Source: Zingiber officinale (lineage: Eukaryota > Streptophyta > Magnoliopsida > Zingiberales > Zingiberaceae). From it: a stretch of 64,000 bases of DNA. The notes below the pieces were generated by a model. It was given only the letters and a program-made list of their open reading frames with translations. It was not told the DNA's origin and searched no databases. Below, in pieces: positions 22,761 to 33,545 of this stretch. The translations under genes were made by a program, and so were the position numbers. The stretch's first letter is position 1, and every line of letters starts with the position of its first letter. The stretch spans positions 52,126,365 through 52,190,364 of the forward strand of contig NC_055996.1 in assembly GCF_018446385.1 (NCBI RefSeq), written 5' to 3'.

Positions 22761-23306
22761 AACTTGTCATTCAATTTGAAAGTATTTATTTATATTCATT
22801 CAATATACATAAAATAAATTAAATGACTAAAAATGAACAACTCATTAAATTAAACTAGCAAACTTGAGCACATATGTAATCAACTCGTAAATATTTGTGA
22901 AAAATATTCGTGAATAATGTTCATGAACAATATTCATGAATAAAACTCTTATCAACATATTAAATAAATAAATAAATTTAAAATGATCAAACATGTTTAT
23001 GTTATCAAGTTCAATAACTAACCAAATAAGTTTAAAATGTAAAAGTTTCAAATAATCAAATAAACTTAAATTGAAAGTTCAATAACATTTAAGCGAAACA
23101 AGCTCAAGTAAAAAAATTAAGACAAACTTGAACAATTATTTTAACTGCTTGATTCATTTAAGACTTGGCTAGACTCGGCTAGATAATCTTATCAAAAAGT
23201 ATGAACACCATAAAGTTTAAATTGACTTAGCTCATCTACGGCCCTACAAACCCCAACACAACTTATCCTATCTATAAAACAAAAAGAACCATAGAAACCT
23301 TAGCTT
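22761..23306. other. AT-rich spacer before protease copy 2
   Basis: No ORF is credible. The region carries short inverted phrases such as TATTCATGAATA and TTCATGAACAATATTCATGAA near 22905-22945, of the sort found in decayed DNA transposons or MITEs. No boundaries could be fixed. It is conserved in copy B (39173-39720), and the junction to the protease 3' flank is near 23307. Confidence 0.45.
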
Positions 23307-23549
23307 AGGCAGCATTAACACTTAGAAAATTTTGGATTAGACAATGCATGCGAATGGAACATACAGTATGCGGTACATGTTCAGATCTTGCTACACATGC
23401 GCATACATTTACAAGCACATATGTCTCTCTGGACAAACCTATACATCACATAGTAGATGACGAAAGGGTCTTTGAACGCAAGGCATATATGGAGAAGCGA
23501 TGCACACATGCAGATATATATATATATATATATATATAGACAAATGAAT
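23307..23549. other. 3' flank of protease copy 2
   Basis: It aligns with 6004-6248 and 39721-39952, including the (AT)n tract. The first part (CAGCATTAACACTTAGAAAA) is the same as in copy 1 and differs from copy 3, which is relevant to the gene-conversion finding. Confidence 0.7.
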
Positions 23550-23992
23550 TCAAGCAGTTGGGTAGGAAGCTTGCATGGCGATACCACACAACCCTTCCTT
23601 AGCATCCACGTCCCTTTCCATCCTTATGTAGCCGTTCTCCCCCCAATCGGCACCCCAAGAATTCTTCACCAGCCAGTACTTGCTGCCATCACTCGTCGCG
23701 CCGTAGCCCACCGCTGTGACGCCGTGGTCGAGATCAGTTCCGCATTCCCCCGTGAAGACGCCGCCGTTGTAGAACTGGAAGGCCGATCCACTGGCCACTA
23801 TCGCCACCGACACCGGCTGGTGGGCCACGACCTAGCGGAGCGCCGCCTCATCGTCAGCAGGCACGTCCTCGTACCCACTGATGGCGGCGGCGGAGGGGGA
23901 GGATTTCTGCTTGCTGCAGGTTTCGTCGGTGGCCTGGTAAGGGTACTTGGTCTCGGTGGCGAGGCCGCCGTTGTTGATGATGAACTCGAACG
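23550..23992 (-). pseudogene. Cysteine protease copy 2, 3' fragment fused to an LTR
   Basis: Only the part of exon 2 from about residue 204 (NAFEF region) to the stop codon remains. The signal peptide, propeptide, intron, oxyanion Gln and catalytic Cys are all absent. The His (DLDHG) and Asn (VKNSWG) motifs are still readable. A nonsense codon (AAG to TAG on the coding strand, plus-strand 23832-23834) lies upstream of AHQPVSV. It differs from copies 1 and 3 by about eight substitutions over 443 bp. At 23992/23993 it joins abruptly to a truncated copia LTR. It cannot make an enzyme. Confidence 0.93.
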
Positions 23993-26283
23993 TCATCGCC
24001 TAGGCAAAGCCTTTTAAGGAAAGCTAATATTTATTTCCTTAAATAACTCTAGGTTAACCAAAAAGAACAATCGAATCACAAATTCGAAAAAGAAGAAAAC
24101 ACAGACTCGACAAACTATTTCGAAAAACTAGATCTAATTGCCTCTTGTATTTAGAATTCATACAAAAGAAATACAACTAGTATGATGCGGAAATTAATTA
24201 CTAATTATACCTTCCTTTGTAAACTTTAATAACCTCTTGATCTTCTACCATATTCCTCTTCTTATCTCGGACGTTGTGTGGGCAACGATCTACCGAGATG
24301 AGGATCCACCTAAGCCAACTTCTTCTCCAAGCATGATTCGGCCACCACAAATATTCCATGAATAGATGTGGTTCGGCCACCACCACCAAGCTCCAAGGGA
24401 TGCTTCCTTTCTCACCTTCTTCTCCATACTAGAATTCGGCCACCTTCAAGCTCCATGAGATGATGAGGTTCGGCCAATGAAGAAGAAAGAAAAGGAAGAA
24501 GAGAGAACTTCTATGGCCGGCCACACCAAGGAAAAGAGGGAGAGAAAAAGAATAGAATCGTTAGCCATGAAGGCACCTCTACCCCCCTCTTTTATAATCC
24601 TTGGTCTCGGCAAATAAGGAAATTTAAATAAAAACTTCCTTAATTCTTATGGCATGAAAAGGAAAATTTATTTAATTAAAAACAATTTTCTCTTCTCAAT
24701 TTGTAATGGTCGGCCACTATTAAAAACAAAACAAGGAGAGTTTTAATTAACACAAGAATTAAAACTTCCTAATTTGTCTCCGGAAATTTATAAAAAATTT
24801 CTCCAATAATTTTTCCTTTCATGGTAGATTTTAAAAAGGAAATTTTATAAATTAAAATCTTTCTTTTAAACATGTGGATGATCTCTAAAAAGAAAAGTTA
24901 TCTCTAAAAATTAAAATCTCCTTTCAATCTACAAATAAGGAAAGATATCAAATCTTTTCTTAATCTTTTGTAGAAACTTATAAAAGAAATATTTAATTTT
25001 TTAAACTCTCTTTTAAATCATGAACATAGTTAAAAAAAGGAAAGTTTTCTCAAAATTAAAATCTACCTTTCAATCTACAAATAAGGAAAGATTTCAAATC
25101 TTTTTTTAATCTTTTGTAAAAAGCTATAAAAGGAAATATTTAAATTTTAAACTCTCTTTTAAAACCATGGAATCCACATAAGAAAAAATTTATAAATAAA
25201 ATCCTTTTTAATATGATGTGGCCGGCCACATCATGCTTAGACTCCAAGCATTGGCCAACCACCAACTTGGCTCAACCTTTGGGTCTTGGCCGGCCCTAGC
25301 TTGGGTTCCAAGCTAGCTTGGACTGCCACCAAAAGTGGATAAGAAGGTGGGCATGTGGTGGATATAAATCTCTATATACAAGAGGCTACGATAGGGACCG
25401 AGAGGAAGAATTGGTTTTGGTCTCCCGATGAAATTAAGCTTCCCGTGTTCGCCCCAAACACACAACTTAGCTTCATCAATAATAATTCATACCACTAAAG
25501 AATTATTATTGAACTACCGCACCAATCCCAAATTACATTTTTGGGTTCCTTCTTATTATGAGTGTGTTAGTCTCCCTGTGTTTAAGATGTCGAATGTCCA
25601 CTAATTAAGTGAGTTACTGACAACTTATTTAATTAATCTCTAAGTCCAAGAGTAATACTACTAAATTTTATCGTCATGTCGGACTATGTCCACCTGCAGG
25701 GTTTAACATGACAATCTTTATGAGCTCCTCTTGGGGACATTATCAACCTAGATTACTAGGACACAGTTTCCTTCTATAATCAACAAGTCACACTATAATT
25801 AACATCATTTCCCAACTTATCGGGCATTTTGATTTATCGAACTAAATCTCACCCTTTGATAAGTCAAAGAAATAAATATTAAATATATGTGCTTGTTATT
25901 ATATTAGGATTAAGAGCACACACTTCCATAATAACTAAGGTCTAGTTCTTTATTAAATCAGTATAAAAAGAACTTACCTTAAATGGTCCTGCTCAATACA
26001 CTTAAAGTGTACTAGTGTAATTTATTAGTCAAGATAAACTAATGCCTAATTACACTACGACTATTCCAATGGTTTGTTTCTTTCCATCTTAGTCGTGAGC
26101 TACTGTTTATAATTTATAAAGAACCGATAACACAATCTTCTGTGTGTGACACCACACACTATGTTATCTATAATATAAATTAATTGAACATCTACATTTG
26201 GTATATATAAATGTAGACACCTGACCAATGTGATTCTTATAAATGTTTATACAAAAGCTAGGCTTTTAGTATACACTCCAACA
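23993..26283 (-). repeat. 3' LTR of the long-LTR copia element, truncated
   Basis: Aligns end to end with 31256-33545 and ends CTCCAACA at 26283. It lacks the segment equivalent to 30946-31255. It contains several GGCCGGCCAC-type motifs. The minus-strand 62-codon frame at 24201-24389 recurs in the other LTR and is not a supported gene. Confidence 0.85.
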
Positions 26284-29200
26284 ATCTCCCACTTATACTA
26301 AAAGACTATGCTGCCATACATGCTACCATACATCTGATTCACAACCCTTCAATATGCCCATCAAAAGCTCTTGCCTTAAGGACCTTAGTGAAAGGATCTA
26401 TAGGTCATCACCTGATGCAATCTAGGCGGCAACAACTTCTCCTCGTTTATACGATTTCTCGTATTGGGTGGTACTTGCGCTCTATTGCGTTTACTTGCCT
26501 TATGGACTCATGGTTTCTTCAAGTTTGTTACTGTGCCAATATTATTACAATAAATTGTAATAATCTTTAGACAAACCAGAAATCATATCTAAGTCCATCT
26601 TGAGGTTACTGAGTCATTCAACTTCTATGGCTGTCTCTGAGGCTGCCACATACTCAACTTTCATAGTGGAGTCTGAAAAGCACCTATGCTTAACACTCCT
26701 CCATAGTTATGATTTTACCTCCTAAAGTAAACATAAAAACCCCGATGTTGACTTACTATCGTCCCTTATCTGATTGGAAGTCAAAATCCATGTAACCCAC
26801 AGGGATCAAATTATCTACCTTGTAAATTAGCATATACTTTACGGCAGCATATACTTTATGGCAGCCTAGTGTCCCGGTCCTGGGTTACTTCGATATCTGC
26901 TAACTATGCACTGGGCAAAACAGATATCCAATCTCGTGCATAGCATACATTAGGCTTTCCAACAGCCGAAGCATAAGGAACTTACTTCCATGTCCTTTAT
27001 CTGCTTTGATGTCTTTTGAGATATCTCTTTAGATAAAGTTTCTCCATGTCCAAAAGGTAGAAAAAACCTTTTATGGAGTCTTGCATGCTTAGACGAGCTA
27101 GGATAGTATGAAGCTTGGGATAAGCACAACATTCTTTTCTTGTGATCCTTTTGATCCCGAGAATATGTGCGCACTCTCCCAAGTCCTTCATATTGAATTG
27201 TTTGGACAACCATACCCTTACTTCCCACAACACTTTGATATTGTTTCCAACTACCAAAAATATCATCTATGTATAGTACAAGAAATACCACCACGCTTTC
27301 ATCACACTTCTTGTATACACAAGATTTATCCGAACACTAAATCCATAAGACTAGATTACAACCGGATGTTCCAAGACCTTGAAGCTTAACTTCAGTCCGT
27401 AGACTGATTGAGCTTACATACTCGATGCTCTTTGCCCTTTGCAATGAACCTCTCTGGTTGCTTTATATGGATGCATTCTTCAAGACTTCCATGAAGGAAA
27501 GCTGTCTTGACATCCATTTGCCTAATCTCATAGTCTATATGAGCAGCAATAGATAAAAGAATCCGGATAGACTTAAGCATGGCTATCGTTAAAAGGTTTC
27601 CCTTCTTCAACAAGCCTTGCTTTGAAAGTTTCCACTTTCCCATCTATCCCTTTTTTCTATTGTAGACTTATTTTCACCCAATAACTTTTACACCATTTGG
27701 TGATTCTATAAGCTCCCAGAATCTATTAGAATACATATATTCTAATTCTGTATTTATTGCTCTTTGCAAAGATACTTCATCTTTATCTTGGAGTGCTTCG
27801 TCATACCGGGGATCAGGTTCATGTCCACCAGGGATCAAGTCCAAAGACTTTCCCAAAGCATGAATCTTTTAGGTTGCCTAACAACCCTCCCACTATGACG
27901 AGGCACTTTCTGCAATTGTGTATCATTTGTGATACGTGTTGCAGTTTCATGTGATATTTCATCTTGTACAGTTGGTACTAGATTAGACGTGTCCTTTAAT
28001 TTCCTTAAGAACAATTTTTACTCATGGCCTTGTGGTTCATAGTATAGTCCTTTTCTAAAATCGGGCATTGGTGCCAACAATGACTTTCCGATTTTAAGGA
28101 CTATAAACCTCTTTTCATTTTTCTAGGATAACTCACAAACAAGTGAACTCATGTCCAACTTATCAGTGTCTCTCATGTGCTAGACCACCCAAATCCGAAT
28201 ATGCTTCAGACTAGGCTTACACTCAATCTGTAATCTTATGGGAGTAGAGAGTTCTGACTTAGAAGGTACTATGTTCAATTCCGTTTCCAGTGTATATCCT
28301 TAGAACGAATTTGGTAATTTTCTGAATAACTCATCATCAATCTAATTATTCTATAAGAGCCTTATACCTTCTTTCTATTACACCATTCTGTTGGGGTGTA
28401 CCAGGTGCAGTTAGTTGGGATTGAATCCCGACTTCTGATAAGTGACTCCTAAACTCTCCTAAGAGGTACTTGTTACTACGATTTCACCGTAGTATCTTGA
28501 TACTTTTTCTTTGACGTTACTCCACATCAGCCTAGTATTCTTTGAACTAATCAAAGCACTTAGACTTGTGGCGAGTCAAGTAAATATATCCTTATCTCGA
28601 ATAGTCGTCTATAAAAGAGACGAAATATTCGAAACAACCTCTTGCCTAGATAGTCAAAGGTCTACACAAATCAGAATGAACCAATTCCAACATATCTTTG
28701 GCTCTATACCCCTTTAAAAGCTTCTTGGTTATTTTTCCTTCCAAGTAAGCCTCGCAGGTTGGAAAGATTTCCACTACCAATAAACCCAAGAGTTCATTGG
28801 TTATTATCCTTTGAATCCTACTCAAGTTAATATAACCTAGCCTTGGATGCCAAAAATATGATTGGTTCATTTCCGAAGGTTACTTTCTCTTAAAGATAGA
28901 AAATGTGTTATTAATTTCCATTAATTGCATCGTGGGAGTTATTGGATTATAAATTGTCAACCAACGTACCAGAATAGATAACTTCCCTATTTTTCTTGAT
29001 AACAAGTTTGTTATCAAAATAGACAGAATATCTATTCTTTAATAGTTTAGAAACTGAAATCAGGTTCTTTCTAAACATAGTACGTAAAGATAATTTCTAA
29101 TAATCCATATTTTATTCCTATCAAAGGATAAACACCTCCCACTGCAACAGCTGCTACTTTTACAGCAGTTCCCATGTGAACGGTGATTTATATAGTTGTC

Positions 29201-29400
29201 GGATTTCCTGGAACCCCTGCAATGAATTACAGACATAATCAGTGGTTCCTGTATCTACACACCAGGTACTGGTAGATACCACCACTAAATATGTTTCAAC
29301 AACTAATAAAATACACCGTTATTGTTCTCAGTTCTGTGAGGACAGTCTACCTTAATGTCCAAGTTTTCCAATCATTACAATTGGGACTACTAAGTCTATT
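26284..29400 (-). pseudogene. Decayed copia pol (protease, integrase, RT, RNase H remnants)
   Basis: Recognisable islands on the minus strand, in element order: a protease-like VDTGTTDYVCNSLQGFQE near 29280-29220; pre-integrase FWHPRLGYINLSRIQ and the integrase start LELVHSDLCRP (28870-28646); a linker to RT, ELEYMYSNRFWELIESPNG (27856-27674); RT IRQMDVKTAFLHGSLEE near 27540-27480 and YIDDIFG near 27270; and VWLSKQFNMKDLGECAHILG near 27220-27150. RNase H is reduced to fragments between 26290 and 26950. Many stops and frameshifts separate these. A decayed zinc-knuckle phrase (KLGH...KVDCPHRT) lies near 29380-29340. Confidence 0.7.
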
Positions 29401-29489
29401 CTATAGTATAACAACTAGGGGATTAACTAACATTTGAAATCCTAAGAATCACAAAAAATATTTGGTCAAGACCAACACTTTAAAATCCT

Positions 29490-30010
29490 CGTGAATTTTG
29501 TATGACACGATAGTGTGGACGTATACAAAAAGAGATTTTGTCCATTAATTTTATTATCTTGTCATCCTTACTTCATGACAAATAAAATTAATAGTTGGTC
29601 TATCTTTGATCAAATATTTTGGTCAAAACTTTGAATTTAAAATAACATTGATTCCTCAAACAATATTATTTAAATTCACCAACACCTCAAACACCGGGAA
29701 TTTTGCATGTCACGATAGTGTGGACGTATATAAATTCGAACATTTGTAAGAGGGGGGTTTTACTCATTAATTATCTTGTCAATAAATCTTTATGACAAAT
29801 AAAATTACCTCAAACACCGTGAATTTTGTATGCCACGATAGTGTGGACGTATGCAGAACCACACATTTGTAAGAGGAGTTTTTCCCATTAATTTTATTTT
29901 CTTGTCATCCTGACAAATAAAATTACCTCATACACCGTGAATTTTGTATGCCACGATAGTGTGGACGTATACAAAAACTCGACATTTGTAAGAGGGGTTT
30001 TAATTTTATT
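29490..30010. repeat. Dispersed tandem repeat in copia leader, four units
   Basis: Four units start near 29493, 29696, 29817 and 29936. Each carries GTGAATTTTGTATG then CACGATAGTGTGGACGTA, followed by ACATTTGTAAGAGG and a TTATCTTGTCA tail. Spacing is about 120 bp for the last three and 200 bp for the first. It lies between the PBS and pol traces. Confidence 0.85.
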
Positions 30011-30930
30011 ATCTTGTCAACTTATCTTTTTGACAAATTAATAGTTGGTTTTCCTTTGGTCACACAAATAATAGCAGTGACTCCGATGGGGAGGATACTA
30101 TTAGACGTGCCTAAGTGTATACCATTACTTGATACTAAGTCCATTAATAAGATTGTGCCCCTTCCGATGGGGAAGAACACACGCTCTTAATTAATTTCCT
30201 ATAGTCATCCTAAATGGAAGTTTGATCTAGTGATCCGCAAACAAACTCATCTGATATAGAGGAAGGCACTCAGTGCCAATGCGCAAGTTTGTTTGCATCA
30301 CTTACAAATCAGTAATGGAGACCGTGGAATTTATTAAAATAAATGCCTCTCCCACTTAGTTATTTAAAGTGAGAAATTTTAACCTATCCTAGCATACATC
30401 ATATGCATACACACACATCACAGTAAATAAAAGCAATAAATATGGAAATTATTTTCCAACTATTATGGCCTTTTTCTATTACTACACTCCATGTGCTCCA
30501 ACCCTAGCTGCTGCCATCTTTAGCCACCGCCATCGGGTCGAGCCGTCGCATCCATCTTGCTTCTTATTCCACTGCGCCTCTGGTGCTCCAAAAGTACCAT
30601 GCCTCGCAAGAATCCGATCCGCGACAAAAATAAAATTTTACATATATCGATCATATATTCCACGAGGGAATGTACATGTAATCTAGATCGAAAATAAAAT
30701 TCTAAAATCCTAGGGCTAATACAACTCCTGCTGTATTAATTACATACAATCATGCACACACACAATAATGCCCTTGACATGTCCAAGGGTCCAATCACAC
30801 ACAACATTTATAAGCAATAATAGTTGGAGCCTGCAACCAAAAAGTTAGCACATCCTACTATTATCCTACCTAAATTATGTATGACATGTGCATAACCTAT
30901 TTGAATTCTAAACACACAAAGGCAAACCCT
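30011..30930 (-). other. Leader of long-LTR copia element
   Basis: No ORF is supportable on the element strand. Two related phrases, CTCCGATGGGGAGGA (30078) and TTCCGATGGGGAAGAA (30162), form a small direct repeat. The expected N-terminal gag could not be found. Confidence 0.5.
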
Positions 30931-33545
30931 AGCTCTGATACCAATTATTGGTTAGTCCTAGGAAAACGTACCGGTTCCACTGTACAAAAATTTTTTGTAC
31001 AAGTGTCGAACCTTTCCTTAAATAACCTATTATGTTCTTTAGAAGTTAAATTAGAAATAGCAGACGAAACTTAACATCATTGATTTCAAATTTAACTTAT
31101 CTGTTCTTAATGGTTTAGATTTGAATCGCAAGCGGAACTTAACACTATTGATTCAAATATACCTAAGTTATTAATTCCATAAATATTAATTTCCAAAATT
31201 GGCTTCCAGGACTGCATGGCGAGACACATGACCTTCTTGGATATGGGAGCAACCACCACCGCCTAGGCAAAGCCTTTTAAGGAAAGCTAATATTTATTTC
31301 CTTAAATAACTCTAGGTTAATCAAAAAGAACAATCGAATCACAAATTCGAAAAAGAAGAAAACACAAACTCGAAAAACTATTTCGAAAAACTAGATCTAA
31401 TTACCTCTTGTATTTAGAATTCATACAAAAGAAATACAACTAGTATGATGCGGAAATTAATTACTAATTATACCTTCCTTTGTAAACTTTAATGACCTCT
31501 TGATCTTCTACCGTATTCCTCTTCTTATCTCGGACGTTGTGTGGGCAACGATCTACCGAGATGAGAATCCACCTAAGCCACCTTCTTCTCCAAGCATGAT
31601 TCGACCACCACAAATATTCCATGAATAGATGTGGTTCGGCCACCACCACCAAGCTCCAAGGGATGCTTCCTTTCTCTCCTTCTTCTCCATGCTAGAATTC
31701 GGCCACCTTCAAGCTCCATGAGATGATGAGGTTCGGCCAATGAAGAAGAAAGAAAAGGAAGAAGAGAGAACTTCTATAGCCGGCCACACCAAGGAAAAGA
31801 GGGAGAGAAAAAGAATAGAATCGTTAGCCATGAAGGCACCTCTACCCCCCTCTTTTATAATCCTTGGTCTCGGCAAATAAGGAAATTTAAATAAAAACTT
31901 CCTTAATTCTTATGGCATGAAAAGGAAAATTTATTTAATTAAAAACAATTTTCTCTTCTCAATTTGTAATGGCCGGCCACTATTAAAAACAAAACAAGGA
32001 GAGTTTTAATTAACACAAGAATTAAAACTTCCTAATTTGTCTCCGGAAATTTATAAAAAATTTCTCCAATAATTTTTCCCTTCATGGTGGATTATAAAAA
32101 GGAAATTTTATAAATTAAAATCTTTCTTTTAAACATGAGGATGATCTCCAAAAAGGAAAGTTATCTCTAAAAATTAAAATCTCCTTTCAATATACAAATA
32201 AGGAAAGATATCAAATCTTTTCTTAATCTTTTGTAGAAACTTATAAAAGAAATATTTAATTTTTTAAACTCTCTTTTAAATCATAAACATAGTTAAAAAA
32301 TGAAAGTTTTCTCAAAATTAAAATCTACCTTTCAATGTACAAATAAGAAAATATTTCAAATCTTTTCTTAATCCTTTGTAGAAAGCTATAAAAGGAAAGA
32401 TTTAAATTTTAAACTCTCTTTTAAAACCATGGAATCCACATAAGAAAACATTTATAAATAAAATCCTTTTTAATATGATGTGGCCGGCCACATCATGCTT
32501 AGACTCCAAGTATTGGCCGGCCACCAGCTTGGCTCAACCTTTGGGTCTTGGCCGGCCCTAGCTTGGGTTCCAAGCTAGCTTGGTCGGCCACCAAAAGTGG
32601 GTAAGAAGGTGGACATGTGGTGGGTATAAATCTCTATATACAAGAGGCTATGATAGGGACCGAGAGGAGGAATTGGTTTTGGTCTCCCGATGAAATTAAG
32701 CTTCCCGTGTTCGCCCCGAACACACAACTTAGCTTCATCAATAATAATTCATACCACTAAAGAATTATTATTGAACTACCGCACCAATCCCAAATTACAT
32801 TTTTGGGCTCCTACTTATTATGAGTGTGTTAGTCTCCCTGTGTTTAAGATGTCGAATGTCCACTAATTAAGTGAGTTACTAACAACTCATTTAATTAATA
32901 TCTAAGTCCAAGAGTAGTACCACTCAACCTTATCGTCATGTCGGACTAAGTCCACCTGCAGGATTTAACATGACAATCTTTATGAGCTCCTCTTGGGGAC
33001 ATTATCAACCTAGATTACTAGGACACAGTTTCCTTCTATAATCAACAAGTCACACTATAAGTAACATCATTTCCCAACTTATCGGGCATTTTGATTTATC
33101 GAACTAAATCTCACCCTTTGATAAGTCAAAGAAATAAATATTAAATATATGTGCTTGTTATTATATAGGATTAAGAGCACACACTTCCATAATAACTAAG
33201 GTCTAGTTCTTTTATTAAATCAGTATAAAAAGAACTTACCTTAAATGGTCCTGCTCAATACACTTAAACTGTACTAGTGTAATTTATTAGTCAAGATAAA
33301 CTAATGCCTAATTACACTACGACTATTCCAATGGTTTGTTCCTTTCCATCTTAGTCGTGAGCTACTGTTTATAATTTATAAAGAACCGATAACACAATCT
33401 TCTGTGTGTGACACCACACACTATGTTATCTACAATATAAATTAATTGAACATCTACATTTGGTATATATAAATGTAGACACCTGACCAATGTGATTCTT
33501 AAAAATGTTTATACAAAAGCTAGGCTTTTAGTATACACTCCAACA
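30931..33545 (-). repeat. PBS and intact 5' LTR of long-LTR copia element (LTR 30946-33545)
   Basis: AGCTCTGATACCAAT (30931-30945) is the complement of a tRNA-iMet PBS. The LTR runs from TATTGG (30946; ancestral TGTTGG, one transition) to CCAACA (33545). At 2600 bp it is long for a plant copia LTR. Positions 30946-31255 are absent from the left LTR. Confidence 0.82.

Larger units (their letters stand above)
23993..33545 (-). mobile_element. Ty1/copia retrotransposon with unusually long (2.6-kb) LTRs, strongly decayed
   Basis: The right (5') LTR is 30946-33545, with TIR TATTGG (from TGTTGG)...CCAACA. A PBS (TTGGTATCAGAGC, minus) follows at 30931-30945. The internal region has a repeat-bearing leader, gag/protease traces and a decayed pol, then a purine tract (minus GTGGGAGAT, plus 26284-26292) and the left LTR (23993-26283). 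The left LTR lacks about 310 bp of its 3' end and abuts protease copy 2. LTR divergence is a few percent by eye. The pol is far more decayed than the LTRs suggest, so it may have been moved by other copies. Confidence 0.82.

Noticed and set aside
23993-24010. GCCTAGGCAAAGCC as a natural LTR terminus
   Set aside because: It lacks a TG/CA end, while the homologous LTR at 30946 continues 310 bp further to a TGTTGG-like end followed by a PBS.
24201-24389. 62-codon minus frame repeated at 31464-31652
   Set aside because: LTR-internal frame of the long-LTR copia. No domain and no conserved start context beyond LTR identity.
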